DNA of 64,000 nucleotides from Actinokineospora terrae. Its GTDB lineage: Bacteria > Actinomycetota > Actinomycetes > Mycobacteriales > Pseudonocardiaceae. A program made the translations under genes and the position numbers. The notes below the pieces were generated by a model. That model had not been told where the DNA came from, did no database searches, and worked only from the letters and a program-made list of their open reading frames with translations. This document shows positions 1 to 10,841 of the stretch, piece by piece; position 1 is the stretch's first letter; each line of letters opens with the position of its first letter. Location of the stretch: the NCBI RefSeq assembly GCF_900111175.1, contig NZ_FOGI01000001.1, positions 792,194 through 856,193 on the forward strand, written 5' to 3'.

Positions 1-133
1 CGCCTTCGCCGACCGGTTCCCCTGGGACCGGCTCTTCGGCACCCCGGTCGGCCTCTCGGCCGCCTCCGACCGGATCGAGGCCATGCACCGGCTCGACGAG
101 GTCAAGGCCGTCATCGACCCCCGTCTCCCCTGA
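1..133 (+). CDS. C-terminal end of an unidentified protein (partial)
   Basis: Only the last 43 codons are in the window, ending in TGA at 131-133; the start lies to the left. The tail reads FADRFPWDRLFGTPVGLSAA and continues to VIDPRLP at the end. I do not recognise the family from so little. It ends 19 nt before the GTG of the aldo/keto reductase on the same strand, so it is probably the preceding gene of one operon. The reading frame is chosen because it is open to the left edge and ends just before the next ribosome site. Confidence 0.55.
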   Translation, partial: AFADRFPWDRLFGTPVGLSAASDRIEAMHRLDEVKAVIDPRLP

Positions 134-152
134 CCCCGTAGGAGCACCCACC

Positions 153-1106
153 GTGTCCGTCCTCCCCCGCCGCCGCCTCGGGAACACCGAGCTGGAGGTC
201 TCCGCCCTGTCCATCGGCTCCTGGCACACCTACGACCGGATGGACTTCGCCGACGCCGTCGCGATGGTCCGCACCGCCGTCGCCGCCGGGATCAACCTGT
301 TCGACGTCGGCGTCTACGGCTTCCCCGGCATGCCGCCGGTGTTCACCGACGTCATCTGGAGCGCGATGATGCGCGCCTCCGGCATCCCCCGCGAGGAGTA
401 CCTCGTCTCGGCGAAGCTGTGGCTGGAGGGCTTCGGCGACGAGGGCTTCCGCCCACAGCTGGAGAACGCCTTCCTGCGCGGCGGCTTCGACGTCGCCGAC
501 CTGGTGATCCTCGGCGACATCCGGCGCGACGACATCGTCCTGGAAGACCTCGTCGACGACCTCGCCACCCTCAAGAAGGCCGGGCTCATCCGCGCCTGGG
601 GCGTCAACAACTGGTCGGCGACCAACATCCGCCGCCTCCAGGAGATCGCCGCCGAGCGCGGGGTCGACGGCCCCGAGATCGCGCAGCTCAAGTACAGCAT
701 CGGCCGCCGGTCCATCCCGGACGGCGAGCCGTTCGCCGCGCTGTTCGACGACGGCTTCAGCATGCAGGCTTCCGACGTGCTGGAGGGCGGTCTGCTCGCC
801 GGGTCGACCACCGGCCGCGAGGTCGGCCGCGACCCCGGCGGCGTCCAGGCCAAGATCCGCGACAACGCCCCCGCCGTCGCCGAGGTCGCAGCCAAGCTGG
901 GCACCAGCGCCGCCCGCCTCGCCGTCGCCTTCACCCTGACCCACCCGGCCAACGTCACCACCCTGTTCGGCGCGACCAAGCAGTCGCAGCTCGCCGACAA
1001 CCTGGCCGCCGTCGACCTCGTCGAGCAGGTCGGCCGCGAGGAGCTGCGCGCGCTCGTCGAGCCGTTCTGGTTCGACCGCGGCGTGGTGGACCCGGAGGGC
1101 CCGTGA
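153..1106 (+). CDS. aldo/keto reductase family protein, catalytic His apparently lost
   Basis: The 317-residue product has the aldo/keto reductase layout: N-terminal RRLGNTELEVSALSIGSW strand, Asp and Tyr of the tetrad in NLFDVGVYG, Lys in VSAKLWL, and a C-terminal NADP-binding region (FGATKQSQLADNL). The family reduces carbonyls with NADPH in the cytosol. The usual catalytic His after the fourth strand (xxLxxLHxxD) is absent: the sequence is DLVILGDIRRDD. The start is GTG at 153, with GGAG at 141-144. The stop overlaps a possible GTG for the next gene, and four same-strand genes follow, so it is part of an operon with two hydrolases and an exporter. Substrate unknown; redox activity may be altered. 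Confidence 0.85.
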   Translation: MSVLPRRRLGNTELEVSALSIGSWHTYDRMDFADAVAMVRTAVAAGINLFDVGVYGFPGMPPVFTDVIWSAMMRASGIPREEYLVSAKLWLEGFGDEGFRPQLENAFLRGGFDVADLVILGDIRRDDIVLEDLVDDLATLKKAGLIRAWGVNNWSATNIRRLQEIAAERGVDGPEIAQLKYSIGRRSIPDGEPFAALFDDGFSMQASDVLEGGLLAGSTTGREVGRDPGGVQAKIRDNAPAVAEVAAKLGTSAARLAVAFTLTHPANVTTLFGATKQSQLADNLAAVDLVEQVGREELRALVEPFWFDRGVVDPEGP

Positions 1107-1135
1107 TCACCGACCCCACGAGCGAGGACTCCGCC

Positions 1136-2110
1136 GTGACCCACACCCCCGTCCCGTTCGACCCGGACATCGAGGGCGCGCTCGCCCGGATCGTCATGCC
1201 GGACGCCCCGCCGTTCACCCCGGAGACCATCCCCGGGATGCGCGCGGGGATGGCCGCGATGTTCCCGCCCGCCGCGGAGGCCGTCGGTGACGCCCCGGTC
1301 GACGTCGTCGAGCGCACCATCCCCGGCCCGGACGGCGCGCCGGACCTGGAGATCACCATCATCTCCCCGCGCGAGCTGGTCGGCACCGTGCCCGGCCTCT
1401 ACAACATCCACGGCGGCGGCATGATGGTCGGCCACCGCAACATGGACGTCGGCAGGCTGCTGGCCCTCGTGCTGGAGCTGGGCGTCGTCGCCGTCAACGT
1501 CGAGTACCGGCTCGCCCCCGAGCACCCGCACCCCGCGCCGGTCGAGGACTGCTACGCCGGGCTCGTGTGGATGGCCGACAACGCCGCCGAGCTGGGCGTC
1601 GACCCCGACCGCATCGTCGTCATGGGCGGCAGCGCGGGCGGCGGCCTGTCCGCGGGCGTCGCCCTGCTTGCCCGCGACCGCGGCGGCCCCGCGCTCGCCG
1701 GTCAGCTGCTGCTGTGCCCGATGATCGACGACACCAACACCACCGTCGCCAGCCACCAGTACCGCGGCATCGGCACCTGGACCCGCGAGTCCAACCTGGC
1801 GGGCTGGCGGTCGCTGCTCGGCGACGCGGTCGGCACCGACGCGGTGTCCCCGTACGCCGCGCCCACCCGCGCCACCGACCTGTCCGGCCTGCCGCCCGCG
1901 TTCATCGAGGTGGGCAGCGCCGAGCCGTTCCGCGACGAGGACACCCAGTACGCGCTGCGCATCTGGGCGACAGGCGGCCAGGCCGAGCTGCACGTGTGGA
2001 GCGGCGCGTTCCACGGCTTCGACATGTACGTGCCCGACTGGCCGGTCAGCAAGGTCGCCCTGGAGACCCGCAACTCCTGGTTCCGCCGCGTGCTGGGGCT
2101 GGGCAGATGA
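1136..2110 (+). CDS. alpha/beta hydrolase, HSL-type carboxylesterase, copy 1
   Basis: The 324-residue product belongs to the hormone-sensitive-lipase branch of alpha/beta hydrolases, cytosolic esterases for short acyl or small ester substrates. Visible motifs are the oxyanion loop HGGGMM, the nucleophile elbow GGSAGGG, and a terminal His in FHGFDM. The acidic residue of the triad, normally Asp in a DPLRDE-like motif, is Glu here (AEPFRDED), as also in copy 2. GTG 1136 is preferred because GCGAGGA lies 7 nt upstream; an upstream GTG at 1103 overlapping the previous stop is possible. The stop overlaps the ATG of the next, paralogous gene (ATGA), implying translational coupling. Confidence 0.9.
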   Translation: MTHTPVPFDPDIEGALARIVMPDAPPFTPETIPGMRAGMAAMFPPAAEAVGDAPVDVVERTIPGPDGAPDLEITIISPRELVGTVPGLYNIHGGGMMVGHRNMDVGRLLALVLELGVVAVNVEYRLAPEHPHPAPVEDCYAGLVWMADNAAELGVDPDRIVVMGGSAGGGLSAGVALLARDRGGPALAGQLLLCPMIDDTNTTVASHQYRGIGTWTRESNLAGWRSLLGDAVGTDAVSPYAAPTRATDLSGLPPAFIEVGSAEPFRDEDTQYALRIWATGGQAELHVWSGAFHGFDMYVPDWPVSKVALETRNSWFRRVLGLGR

Positions 2111-3090
2111 GCGCCGAGAGCTACCAGCCGGTCCCGTACGACCCTGAGCTGGAGCCCGGCCTCGCCGCGTTCCTCGACATGGTCGAGCGGATCCCGCTGC
2201 GCGCCGACACCATCCTGGTCAACCGCGACCACTTCGCCACCATCCTCCCGCCGGTCGAGGTCATGGTCGGCGACCACCCGGTCGACCTGGAGGAACGCGT
2301 CGTGCCCGGCCCGGCCGGGGCGCCGGACATCGAGTTGACCATCGTGCGCCCGCGCGGCGGTGTGACCGGCGCGCCCGCGATCTACAGCATCCACGGCGGC
2401 GGCATGGTCCTGGGCAACCGGAGCTTCGGCATCGACGGCCTCATCGCCGACGTGCTGGCCTTCGGCGCGGTCGGGGTGTCGGTCGAGTACCGGCTGGCCC
2501 CCGAGCACCCGGCGCCCGCCGCCGTCGAGGACTGCTACGCGGGCCTGGTGTGGCTCGCCGAGCACGCCGACGAACTCGGCGTCGACCCCGACCGGATCAT
2601 CGTCACCGGTGCCAGCGCGGGCGGCGGCCTCTCCGCCGGGGTCTCGCTGCTGGCCCGCGACCGCGGCGGGCCGCGCATCGCCGGTCAGGTGCTGCTGTGC
2701 CCGATGCTCGACGACCGCAACACCAGCGTGTCCACCCGCCAGTACGACGGGCGCGGCGCCTGGGACCGCAACAACAACGACACCGCCTGGGACGCCATCC
2801 TCGGCGCGAAGCGGTTCACCGACGAGGCGTCCCCGTACCAGGTCCCGGCCAGGATGGCGGACCTGTCGAACCTGCCGCCCGCGTTCATCGACGTCGGCGC
2901 CGCGGAGATCTTCCGCGACGAGGCGACCGAGTACGCGCTGCGGATCTGGGCCACCGGCGGGCAGGCCGAGCTGCACGTGTGGGCGGGCGGGTACCACGGC
3001 TTCTCCGGGTTCTCCCCGGACGCCGAGGTCTCCCGCGCCGCGGTCGCGGCCAGGCTGTCCTGGCTGCGGCGGATCCTGCGGTCGCCGTGA
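2107..3090 (+). CDS. alpha/beta hydrolase, HSL-type carboxylesterase, copy 2
   Basis: The 327-residue protein is a clear tandem paralogue of the gene before it: same length, same HGGGMV oxyanion motif, same GASAGGG nucleophile elbow, same Glu in place of Asp (AAEIFRDEA) and His in YHGFSG. It starts at ATG 2107 inside the stop of copy 1 and its own TGA overlaps the GTG of the exporter gene, so three proteins are made from a translationally coupled message. Duplication followed by divergence in the N-terminal lid region suggests two related ester substrates. Substrate not predictable. Confidence 0.9.
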   Translation: MSAESYQPVPYDPELEPGLAAFLDMVERIPLRADTILVNRDHFATILPPVEVMVGDHPVDLEERVVPGPAGAPDIELTIVRPRGGVTGAPAIYSIHGGGMVLGNRSFGIDGLIADVLAFGAVGVSVEYRLAPEHPAPAAVEDCYAGLVWLAEHADELGVDPDRIIVTGASAGGGLSAGVSLLARDRGGPRIAGQVLLCPMLDDRNTSVSTRQYDGRGAWDRNNNDTAWDAILGAKRFTDEASPYQVPARMADLSNLPPAFIDVGAAEIFRDEATEYALRIWATGGQAELHVWAGGYHGFSGFSPDAEVSRAAVAARLSWLRRILRSP

Positions 3091-4298
3091 GCCTGCGCCG
3101 CGTCGCCGTCGTGCTGGGGCTGCTGGAGATGTTCGGTCCGATCTCGATGGACCTCTACATGCCCGCGCTGCCCCAGCTCGCGGTCGAGCTCGACACCAGC
3201 TCCAGCCTCGCCCAGGCCACCATGTCGGCGTGCATGCTCGGCCTGGCGCTCGGCCAGCTGGCGGTCGGGCCGCTCAGCGACCGGTTCGGCAGGCGCAGAC
3301 CGCTGCTGATCGGCGTCGGGCTGTTCGCGGTGCTGTCGCTGGTGTGCGCGATCACCCCGTCGATCGAGCTGCTGCTGGCCGCCCGGTTCTTCCAGGGGCT
3401 GTGCGGGTCGGCGGGCATCGTCATCGCGCTCGCCGTCGCCCGTGACCTCACCGAGGGCGTCGACCTGGTGCGGCTGCTGGTGATGCTGACGACGGTCGGC
3501 GCGCTGGCACCGATCGTGGCCCCGGTGGTCGGCGGGCAACTGGCGCCGATCATGGGGTGGCGGGGGATCTTCGCCGTCCTCGCCGCGATCGGGGTCGCGC
3601 TGTTCGTGCTCGCGCTGACCGCTTTGCCGGAGAGCCTGCCACCGCAGGCACGACACGCTCCCGGCGCCGAGATGGGGTTCACCGTCCTCGTGCGGGACCG
3701 GCTGTTCCTCAGCTTCCTGGTCGTCGGCGCGTTCGGCGGCACGGCGTTCTTCACCTACCTGGCCTCGATCAGCTTCGTGCTGCAGGACAGCTACTCACTT
3801 TCCCCGCAGCTGTTCAGCGTCTGCTTCGCGGCGAACGCGGTCATGTCGGTGATCGGCGCGCAGATCAACCGGGTGGTGGTGCGTAAGGCCGGGCCCGCGC
3901 GGATGTACGTGATCTGCACCGTCGCCACGGCGGTCGCCGCGCTCGCCATGCTGGTCACGGTGCTGTTCGACGCGGGGATGGTCGCGCTGCTCGTCCCGCT
4001 GGCGCTGATGATGCTCGTCGGCGGCGGCACCCAGTCCAACGGGTCGGCGCTGGCGTTGGCCGACCACCGGGACCGGGCAGGCTCGGCGGCGGCGTTGCTG
4101 GGCACGTCCGGGTTCGCCATCGGTCCGCTGGTGGCGCCCCTGGTGTCGCTGGGCGGGACCACGCCGTTGTCGATGAGTCTCACCATCGCCGTGGCGTACG
4201 GGTGTTCGGCGGTTCTGGTGTGGCTGGTCGTGTTGCCGCGGTTGCGCCGCCAGCCGGTGGGGGTCACGGTCGCCGCGCCTGTGCCGCCTGGTGTGTGA
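3087..4298 (+). CDS. MFS exporter, Bcr/CflA-like drug:H+ antiporter
   Basis: A 403-residue integral membrane protein with twelve hydrophobic segments. The N-terminus (FGPISMDLYMPALPQL), the loop 2-3 signature GPLSDRFGRRRPLL and the RFFQGLCGSAG segment are typical of Bcr/CflA multidrug efflux proteins, which export small molecules using the proton gradient. The start is GTG 3087, overlapping the stop of the second hydrolase. Being the last gene before a strong hairpin, it probably exports the product or substrate of the reductase/esterase operon. Confidence 0.88.
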   Translation: MSLRRVAVVLGLLEMFGPISMDLYMPALPQLAVELDTSSSLAQATMSACMLGLALGQLAVGPLSDRFGRRRPLLIGVGLFAVLSLVCAITPSIELLLAARFFQGLCGSAGIVIALAVARDLTEGVDLVRLLVMLTTVGALAPIVAPVVGGQLAPIMGWRGIFAVLAAIGVALFVLALTALPESLPPQARHAPGAEMGFTVLVRDRLFLSFLVVGAFGGTAFFTYLASISFVLQDSYSLSPQLFSVCFAANAVMSVIGAQINRVVVRKAGPARMYVICTVATAVAALAMLVTVLFDAGMVALLVPLALMMLVGGGTQSNGSALALADHRDRAGSAAALLGTSGFAIGPLVAPLVSLGGTTPLSMSLTIAVAYGCSAVLVWLVVLPRLRRQPVGVTVAAPVPPGV

Positions 4299-4300
4299 AA

Positions 4301-4328
4301 GCCCGGCCGACCCGGTGGTCGGCCGGGC
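4301..4328. terminator. bidirectional rho-independent terminator
   Basis: A perfect 12-bp stem, GCCCGGCCGACC at 4301-4312 and its complement at 4317-4328, with a CGGT loop and TTGTT after it. It lies between the convergent exporter and saccharopine-dehydrogenase-like genes and can serve both. Confidence 0.9.
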
Positions 4329-4333
4329 TTGTT

Positions 4334-5278
4334 CTATTCCAAGGTGATGCGGGGGGACAGGGCACGCAGGAAGTCGAGGGCGTCGAAGATCTTGCCGGGT
4401 GCGGCGACGCCGGTGGTCTTGGTCTGTCCAGTGAGGACACGGTGCGCGGCTTCCACGACGAGCGGGGCGCTGACGGCGTAGATGTCCTGTCCACTTGCGA
4501 CAATGCGGCGCTCTTGCCTGCCCTTGCGCACTCTCACGTCGACCACGAAGGACTCCGCGGTCGTCCTCTCCTGTGCTGCTGACAGGTCCTGTGCCGCGGT
4601 CGTCGCCATGTGGGTGCGCACCTCGGGAATGGCCAGGTGGCTCGGGATGGTGACGATGTCGGCCATGCTGAACTCGCTGATCACCTCGCGCGGCCCCGCC
4701 GGGAACGGCCACAGCCGGGTCGACGGGGTGTCGTCGTGGTACTCGAGCCTGCCGCCGGTGTGGCGGACCCGGCGGCCGTCTCGTCGCTGCCGGGAGATCG
4801 CGCCCGCGGTGAGGGTGCCGGGGGTGGGGTGCCAGCCGGTGAGGCCGTAGGCGACGTCGACCTCGTCGGCGCTCGTCCAGTCGGCCATCGCGGCGGTGGC
4901 CAGCAGGTCGCCGAGACCGCCGAAGAAGGCCATCGCCGGGACGACCGTCGTGGTCGTGACCTGGGCGAACGTGTCGACGTTCGCCTCGATCTCGGCGGCG
5001 ATGTCGAGGTAGGGGATGCCCGCGCGCTCTGCTGCTTCCATGACGGGTCTCGCGGTGAGGGCGAACGGGCCGGCGCAGTTGATCACCGCGGCAGCGCCGT
5101 CGAGGGCCCGGTCGAGTGCGGCGAGGTCGTCGATGGCGGCTTGGCGGGTGTGGGGGCCCAGCGTGGCCAGTTTGGCCGGATCGCGTCCGGAGGGGATCGG
5201 GTCATAGCCGCGTTCCCGCAGCTCGGCGACCACGAACCGGCCGGTGTGGCCGTACGCCCCGTACACCGCGACCTGCAT
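4334..5278 (-). CDS. saccharopine dehydrogenase-like NAD(P)-binding protein
   Basis: The 314-residue product opens with a Rossmann fold motif (VAVYGAYGHTGRFVVAELRE, GxxGxxG) and continues with GCAAVINCAGPF-like spacing (AAAVINCAGPF), hallmarks of the saccharopine dehydrogenase/trans-acting enoyl reductase superfamily. Actual substrate unknown; likely a soluble NAD(P)H oxidoreductase. The start ATG at 5278 is preceded by GAGGGAGAG; in-frame sequence extends upstream but the Rossmann strand starts at this Met. It is divergent from the GlxA-type regulator, 94 nt away, which probably controls it. Confidence 0.82.
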   Translation of the reverse strand: MQVAVYGAYGHTGRFVVAELRERGYDPIPSGRDPAKLATLGPHTRQAAIDDLAALDRALDGAAAVINCAGPFALTARPVMEAAERAGIPYLDIAAEIEANVDTFAQVTTTTVVPAMAFFGGLGDLLATAAMADWTSADEVDVAYGLTGWHPTPGTLTAGAISRQRRDGRRVRHTGGRLEYHDDTPSTRLWPFPAGPREVISEFSMADIVTIPSHLAIPEVRTHMATTAAQDLSAAQERTTAESFVVDVRVRKGRQERRIVASGQDIYAVSAPLVVEAAHRVLTGQTKTTGVAAPGKIFDALDFLRALSPRITLE

Positions 5279-5327
5279 CAACTCTCCCTCGGGTGATCCA
5301 CTGTGGACATCCTGGGGGGTGCGCCTC

Positions 5328-5348
5328 GTTCGGACCAGTGTCCGGAAC
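5328..5348. promoter_or_regulatory. inverted repeat in divergent promoter region
   Basis: GTTCGGAC at 5328-5335 and GTCCGGAAC at 5340-5348 form an inverted repeat with one inserted base and a CAGT centre. It lies between the divergent reductase and AraC-type regulator genes and is a candidate operator. A TACACT -10-like box at 5360-5365 ends about 7 nt before ATG 5373, which would make the regulator mRNA leaderless. Both readings are inference. Confidence 0.45.
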
Positions 5349-5372
5349 GACATGACGCGTACACTTTCGGAC

Positions 5373-6314
5373 ATGCCCACTGTCGCGCTGGCCGCCACCG
5401 ACGGCATGCTGCACTTCGAGCTGGCCCTGGCGCACGAGGTCTTCGGCACCGCCGGGGTGGTCGAACCCTGGTACGACTTCGCGGTCTGCGGTGAGGGGCC
5501 GGTGCGGCTCGGGCGGTTCCACCTCGTGCCCGATCACGGCCTCGACCAGCTGGTCCACACCGACCTGGTGATCGTCCCCGGGTGGACCGATGTCGATGTC
5601 GAGCCGCCGGCGGCCCTGGTCGAGGCGGTGCGCGCGGCCCACGCGGCGGGTGCGCGGGTGGCGTCGCTGTGCACGGGGGCGTTCGTCCTGGCCGCCGCCG
5701 GTCTGCTGGACGGCCGCCGCGCCACGACCCACTGGGCGCACACGACCGAGCTGGCCGCCCGGTACCCTCGGGTGCAGGTCGACCCCGACGTCCTCTACGT
5801 CGACAACGGCACCGTCCTCACCTCAGCGGGCAAGGCCGCCGCGATGGACCTGTGCCTGCACCTGGTCCGCTCCGACTACGGCTCCGCGGTGGCCAACACC
5901 CTCGCCCGCCGCCTGGTCGTCCCACCCCACCGCGCGGGCGGCCAGGCCCAGTTCGTCACCACCCCGGTGCCCGCCAGCGACACCCACCCGCTCACCGCGC
6001 TGCTGCCCTGGATCACCGAACACCTCGACCACCCCTTCACCGTCGAGGACCTCGCCCGCCAGGCGAACCTCAGCACCCGCACCCTCACCCGCCACTTCCA
6101 CGCCGCCACCGGAACCACGCCCCTCCAATGGCTGCTCACCCACCGCGTCCGCCTCGCCCAACACCTCCTCGAAACCACCGACAAAACCATCGAGTCCATA
6201 GCGGCGGCCACCGGCCTGGGCACCCCCACCACCCTGCGCCGCCACTTCACCCGCACCCTCGGCATCCCACCCGACACCTACCGCCGCACTTTCCGGCCGC
6301 GCCCAACAGCCTGA
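5373..6314 (+). CDS. GlxA-type transcriptional regulator (DJ-1/PfpI + AraC HTH)
   Basis: The 313-residue protein has an N-terminal DJ-1/PfpI-like domain (residues about 1-180, with the nucleophile-elbow-like segment SLCTGAFVLAAAGLLDGR) and a C-terminal AraC-type double helix-turn-helix (HPFTVEDLARQANLSTRTLT, then ESIAAATGLGTPTTLRRHF). Such proteins usually sense a small molecule through the N-terminal domain and activate or repress a neighbouring operon. Met 5373 is chosen because the DJ-1 domain begins there (MPTVALAATDGML) and a -10-like box ends 7 nt upstream; ATG 5352 is in frame. The divergent reductase gene is the obvious target. Confidence 0.9.
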   Translation: MPTVALAATDGMLHFELALAHEVFGTAGVVEPWYDFAVCGEGPVRLGRFHLVPDHGLDQLVHTDLVIVPGWTDVDVEPPAALVEAVRAAHAAGARVASLCTGAFVLAAAGLLDGRRATTHWAHTTELAARYPRVQVDPDVLYVDNGTVLTSAGKAAAMDLCLHLVRSDYGSAVANTLARRLVVPPHRAGGQAQFVTTPVPASDTHPLTALLPWITEHLDHPFTVEDLARQANLSTRTLTRHFHAATGTTPLQWLLTHRVRLAQHLLETTDKTIESIAAATGLGTPTTLRRHFTRTLGIPPDTYRRTFRPRPTA

Positions 6315-6368
6315 CCTCGCGGGCGCTGCCGCGTCACGTGGAAGTCTTGTTCGGCGGCCGGGGGAGTG

Positions 6369-8668
<2,300 letters not shown>

Positions 8669-8993
8669 CCTCAGTGGACTCCCGCTCCCCGCTGGATATC
8701 TCCTCAGGAACCGACCACCACCGTCTTCAGATTCCCGGACTTATCCACAACCCTTCGAACCGGTGGACTGACGCCAGGTGGATGGCCGACTGGTACCGGT
8801 GTGAGCTGCGGAGAGTCTCGATGAGTGAGGCTTTTTGTGCCGCAATGGGGACTGACCATCCTTTCCGGACTGTTCGGTGCGCTCTGTGCAACGGGAATCG
8901 GGAAAAGTGGGCCATTGGGACGATTGTGCGCCGATTCGGACTGGTGAACACTTCCTGTGCCCGGGTGGGCATCGGCGGTGGAGGTGGCGGGCT
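8669..8993. other. divergent intergenic region
   Basis: 325 nt between the NDK-like gene and the secreted peptidase gene. It is less GC-rich than its surroundings around 8700-8960 and should hold both promoters. An ATG at 8821 with GGAGA upstream opens a frame that runs deep into the peptidase gene with no family resemblance, so I do not call it. No convincing operator palindrome seen. Confidence 0.5.
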
Positions 8994-10475
8994 GTGGGTT
9001 CGGTGTCCCGGGTGGTCGGCGGGTTGGTCGCGGTGGTTGGGCTTGTGGTGGGGGTGGGGCCGGTGGCCTCGGCGGCGCCCGGGGTGGTGGGTGGGGGTGT
9101 TGAGTGGCGGCCTTGCGCGGAACTGCCCGAGGTCGAGTGCGGAACCGTTCGGGTGCCGGTGGACTGGGGGAATCCGGGCGGGGCGAGGTTCGACCTGGCG
9201 CTGGCCAGGCGGAAGGCCGCGAAGCCGGACAAGCGGGTCGGGAGCCTGGTGATCCACCCGGGTGGGCCGGGGCCGTCCGGGGTGGAGTTCGCGTTCGCGG
9301 CGCCGTCGTGGTTCAGTCAGGACATCCGGGACCGGTTCGACATCATCGGGTTCGACCCGCGCGGTGTCGGGCGGAGTAGTCCGATTGTGTGCTCGTCGGA
9401 CCTGCTCGCCGCCAGGCCGTCGACCTACCCGACCACGCAGGCCGGGTTCGACGCGATCGGGCGGTACAACCGGAAACTCGCCGCCGACTGCCGGGCGCGC
9501 AGCGGCCCGATCTACGACCACGCCGACTCCCTAGCCGTCGTCGACGACGTGGACGCGATCCGCCGGGCCCTCGGCGAGCGGAAGATCAGCTACTACGGCG
9601 TCTCCTACGGCACCCTCGTCGGCCAGCTCTACGCCGAGCGCTACGGCCGCAACCTGCGCGCGATGGTCAACGACTCCAACCTCGACCACAGCGTAGACGC
9701 CAAGAGCTTCGTCGAGACCACAGCGAGCGCGGGCGCAGACTCGTTCCGCGAATTCGAGAAATGGTGCACCGCCAACGAGAACTGCGCCCTACGCGGCCGC
9801 GACGTCGGCGCCTTCCTCGACAACCTGGTCGCCCGAGCCGATCGCGGCGAGATCACCGAACCCGGCGACCCCAGCCGCAAGGTGACCACGAGCCAGATCC
9901 TCCAGTACACCCTGTGGTCGCTCTACGATCCCAGTTGGACACAACTCTCCCACTGGCTGCTCGCCCTGTCCGGCACCACGGCGAAAGCGCTTGCCGCCAA
10001 CGAGGTCGAGCCCAACCCGTTCCTCCCGGTCTTCTGCCAGGACTGGCAGATCCGGCCCCGGTCGCTGCGCGAGTACACCGCGCTGCTCGACCGGTCGCGG
10101 GAGCTGTCGCCGCACCTGTCCCGCGCGTTCCTCAGCCACGACATCGTGCACGGCTGCGTCGGCCTGCCGGACGCCACCAATCCGCAACGCCGTCCCCGCC
10201 TCGACGACGCGCCCACGATCCTGATGCTGAACAACCTGCACGACCCGTCCACCGGCTACGACTGGGCCCGGTCGTTCCACCGCAAGACCCGCGACAAGAC
10301 CGTCCTGCTCACCTACGAGGGCTGGGGCCACATCTCCTACATCCGCACCGACTGCGTGCGCAAGGCTGCCGACCGGTACCTGATCACCCTGCGCGCCCCC
10401 GCCGACGGCACCCGGTGCGCGCCCGCCGAGTCGCCCGAACTCCCGATCCCCGCGGTGGCCGTCGCGGCCCGATGA
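8994..10475 (+). CDS. secreted alpha/beta hydrolase, tripeptidyl-aminopeptidase-like (S33/TAP)
   Basis: The 493-residue precursor starts at GTG 8994 with GGAGG at 8980-8984 and opens with a signal peptide (GGLVAVVGLVVGVGPVASAA). The mature part carries the family features HPGGPGPSG (oxyanion), FDPRGVGRS, the nucleophile elbow GVSYGT, the Asp in NNLHDPSTG and His in GWGHISY, with the TAP-like C-terminal domain. Homologues are exported actinobacterial proteases that remove N-terminal tripeptides. Six or more Cys suit an extracellular enzyme. The TGA overlaps the ATG of a MarR remnant. Confidence 0.9.
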   Translation: MGSVSRVVGGLVAVVGLVVGVGPVASAAPGVVGGGVEWRPCAELPEVECGTVRVPVDWGNPGGARFDLALARRKAAKPDKRVGSLVIHPGGPGPSGVEFAFAAPSWFSQDIRDRFDIIGFDPRGVGRSSPIVCSSDLLAARPSTYPTTQAGFDAIGRYNRKLAADCRARSGPIYDHADSLAVVDDVDAIRRALGERKISYYGVSYGTLVGQLYAERYGRNLRAMVNDSNLDHSVDAKSFVETTASAGADSFREFEKWCTANENCALRGRDVGAFLDNLVARADRGEITEPGDPSRKVTTSQILQYTLWSLYDPSWTQLSHWLLALSGTTAKALAANEVEPNPFLPVFCQDWQIRPRSLREYTALLDRSRELSPHLSRAFLSHDIVHGCVGLPDATNPQRRPRLDDAPTILMLNNLHDPSTGYDWARSFHRKTRDKTVLLTYEGWGHISYIRTDCVRKAADRYLITLRAPADGTRCAPAESPELPIPAVAVAAR

Positions 10476-10729
10476 CCCCGGAAGCCCTCTCGCCCGCCGG
10501 GTGGGAGGGCTCCCGCGCGTCTGACCGCAGGCCCGACCCCACCGACGGTCGCTACACGCTGGCGACCCCCACCGACGAGGGCATGGCCGCCCTGGTCGAC
10601 AGCGCCCCCGGCCACGTCGACACGGTCCGCCGCGTGGTGTTCGACAGCCTGACCAAGGCGCAGGTCCGCCAACTCCGCGACATCGCCCGCCGCGTCAACC
10701 AGGCCACGGGCGACAACACCCCCTGCTGA
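10472..10729 (+). pseudogene. C-terminal remnant of a MarR-family regulator
   Basis: The 85-codon frame starting at ATG 10472 reads RRPDPTDGRYTLATPTDEG and then APGHVDTVRRVVFDSLTKAQ and VRQLRDIARRV. This is the wing and C-terminal dimerisation helix of MarR-family repressors (typically PTDARG...LTDEGRAALEAAAPGHV...VRRxxFDxLT). The N-terminal dimerisation and helix-turn-helix part, about 80 residues, is missing and nothing similar lies upstream. The fragment is joined directly to the peptidase gene (ATGA overlap). I read it as a decayed regulator left by a deletion; whether a short protein is still made is unknown. Confidence 0.7.
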
Positions 10730-10841
10730 CCTGGACCGGGGACCTGGCGCTCCGGTCGTCGGCGGGAGTTCAGCCGAGCATCACCCGAACACGGCGGAGT
10801 TGTTGCCTGCTGAACGGTGGGGCGGGTGCTTAGGTGGTCTC

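Noticed and set aside
8821..9252. Small plus-strand gene starting at ATG 8821 after GGAGA
   Set aside because: Runs 260 nt into the peptidase gene in another frame, and the product becomes Gly/Trp/Arg low-complexity sequence; probably promoter DNA.
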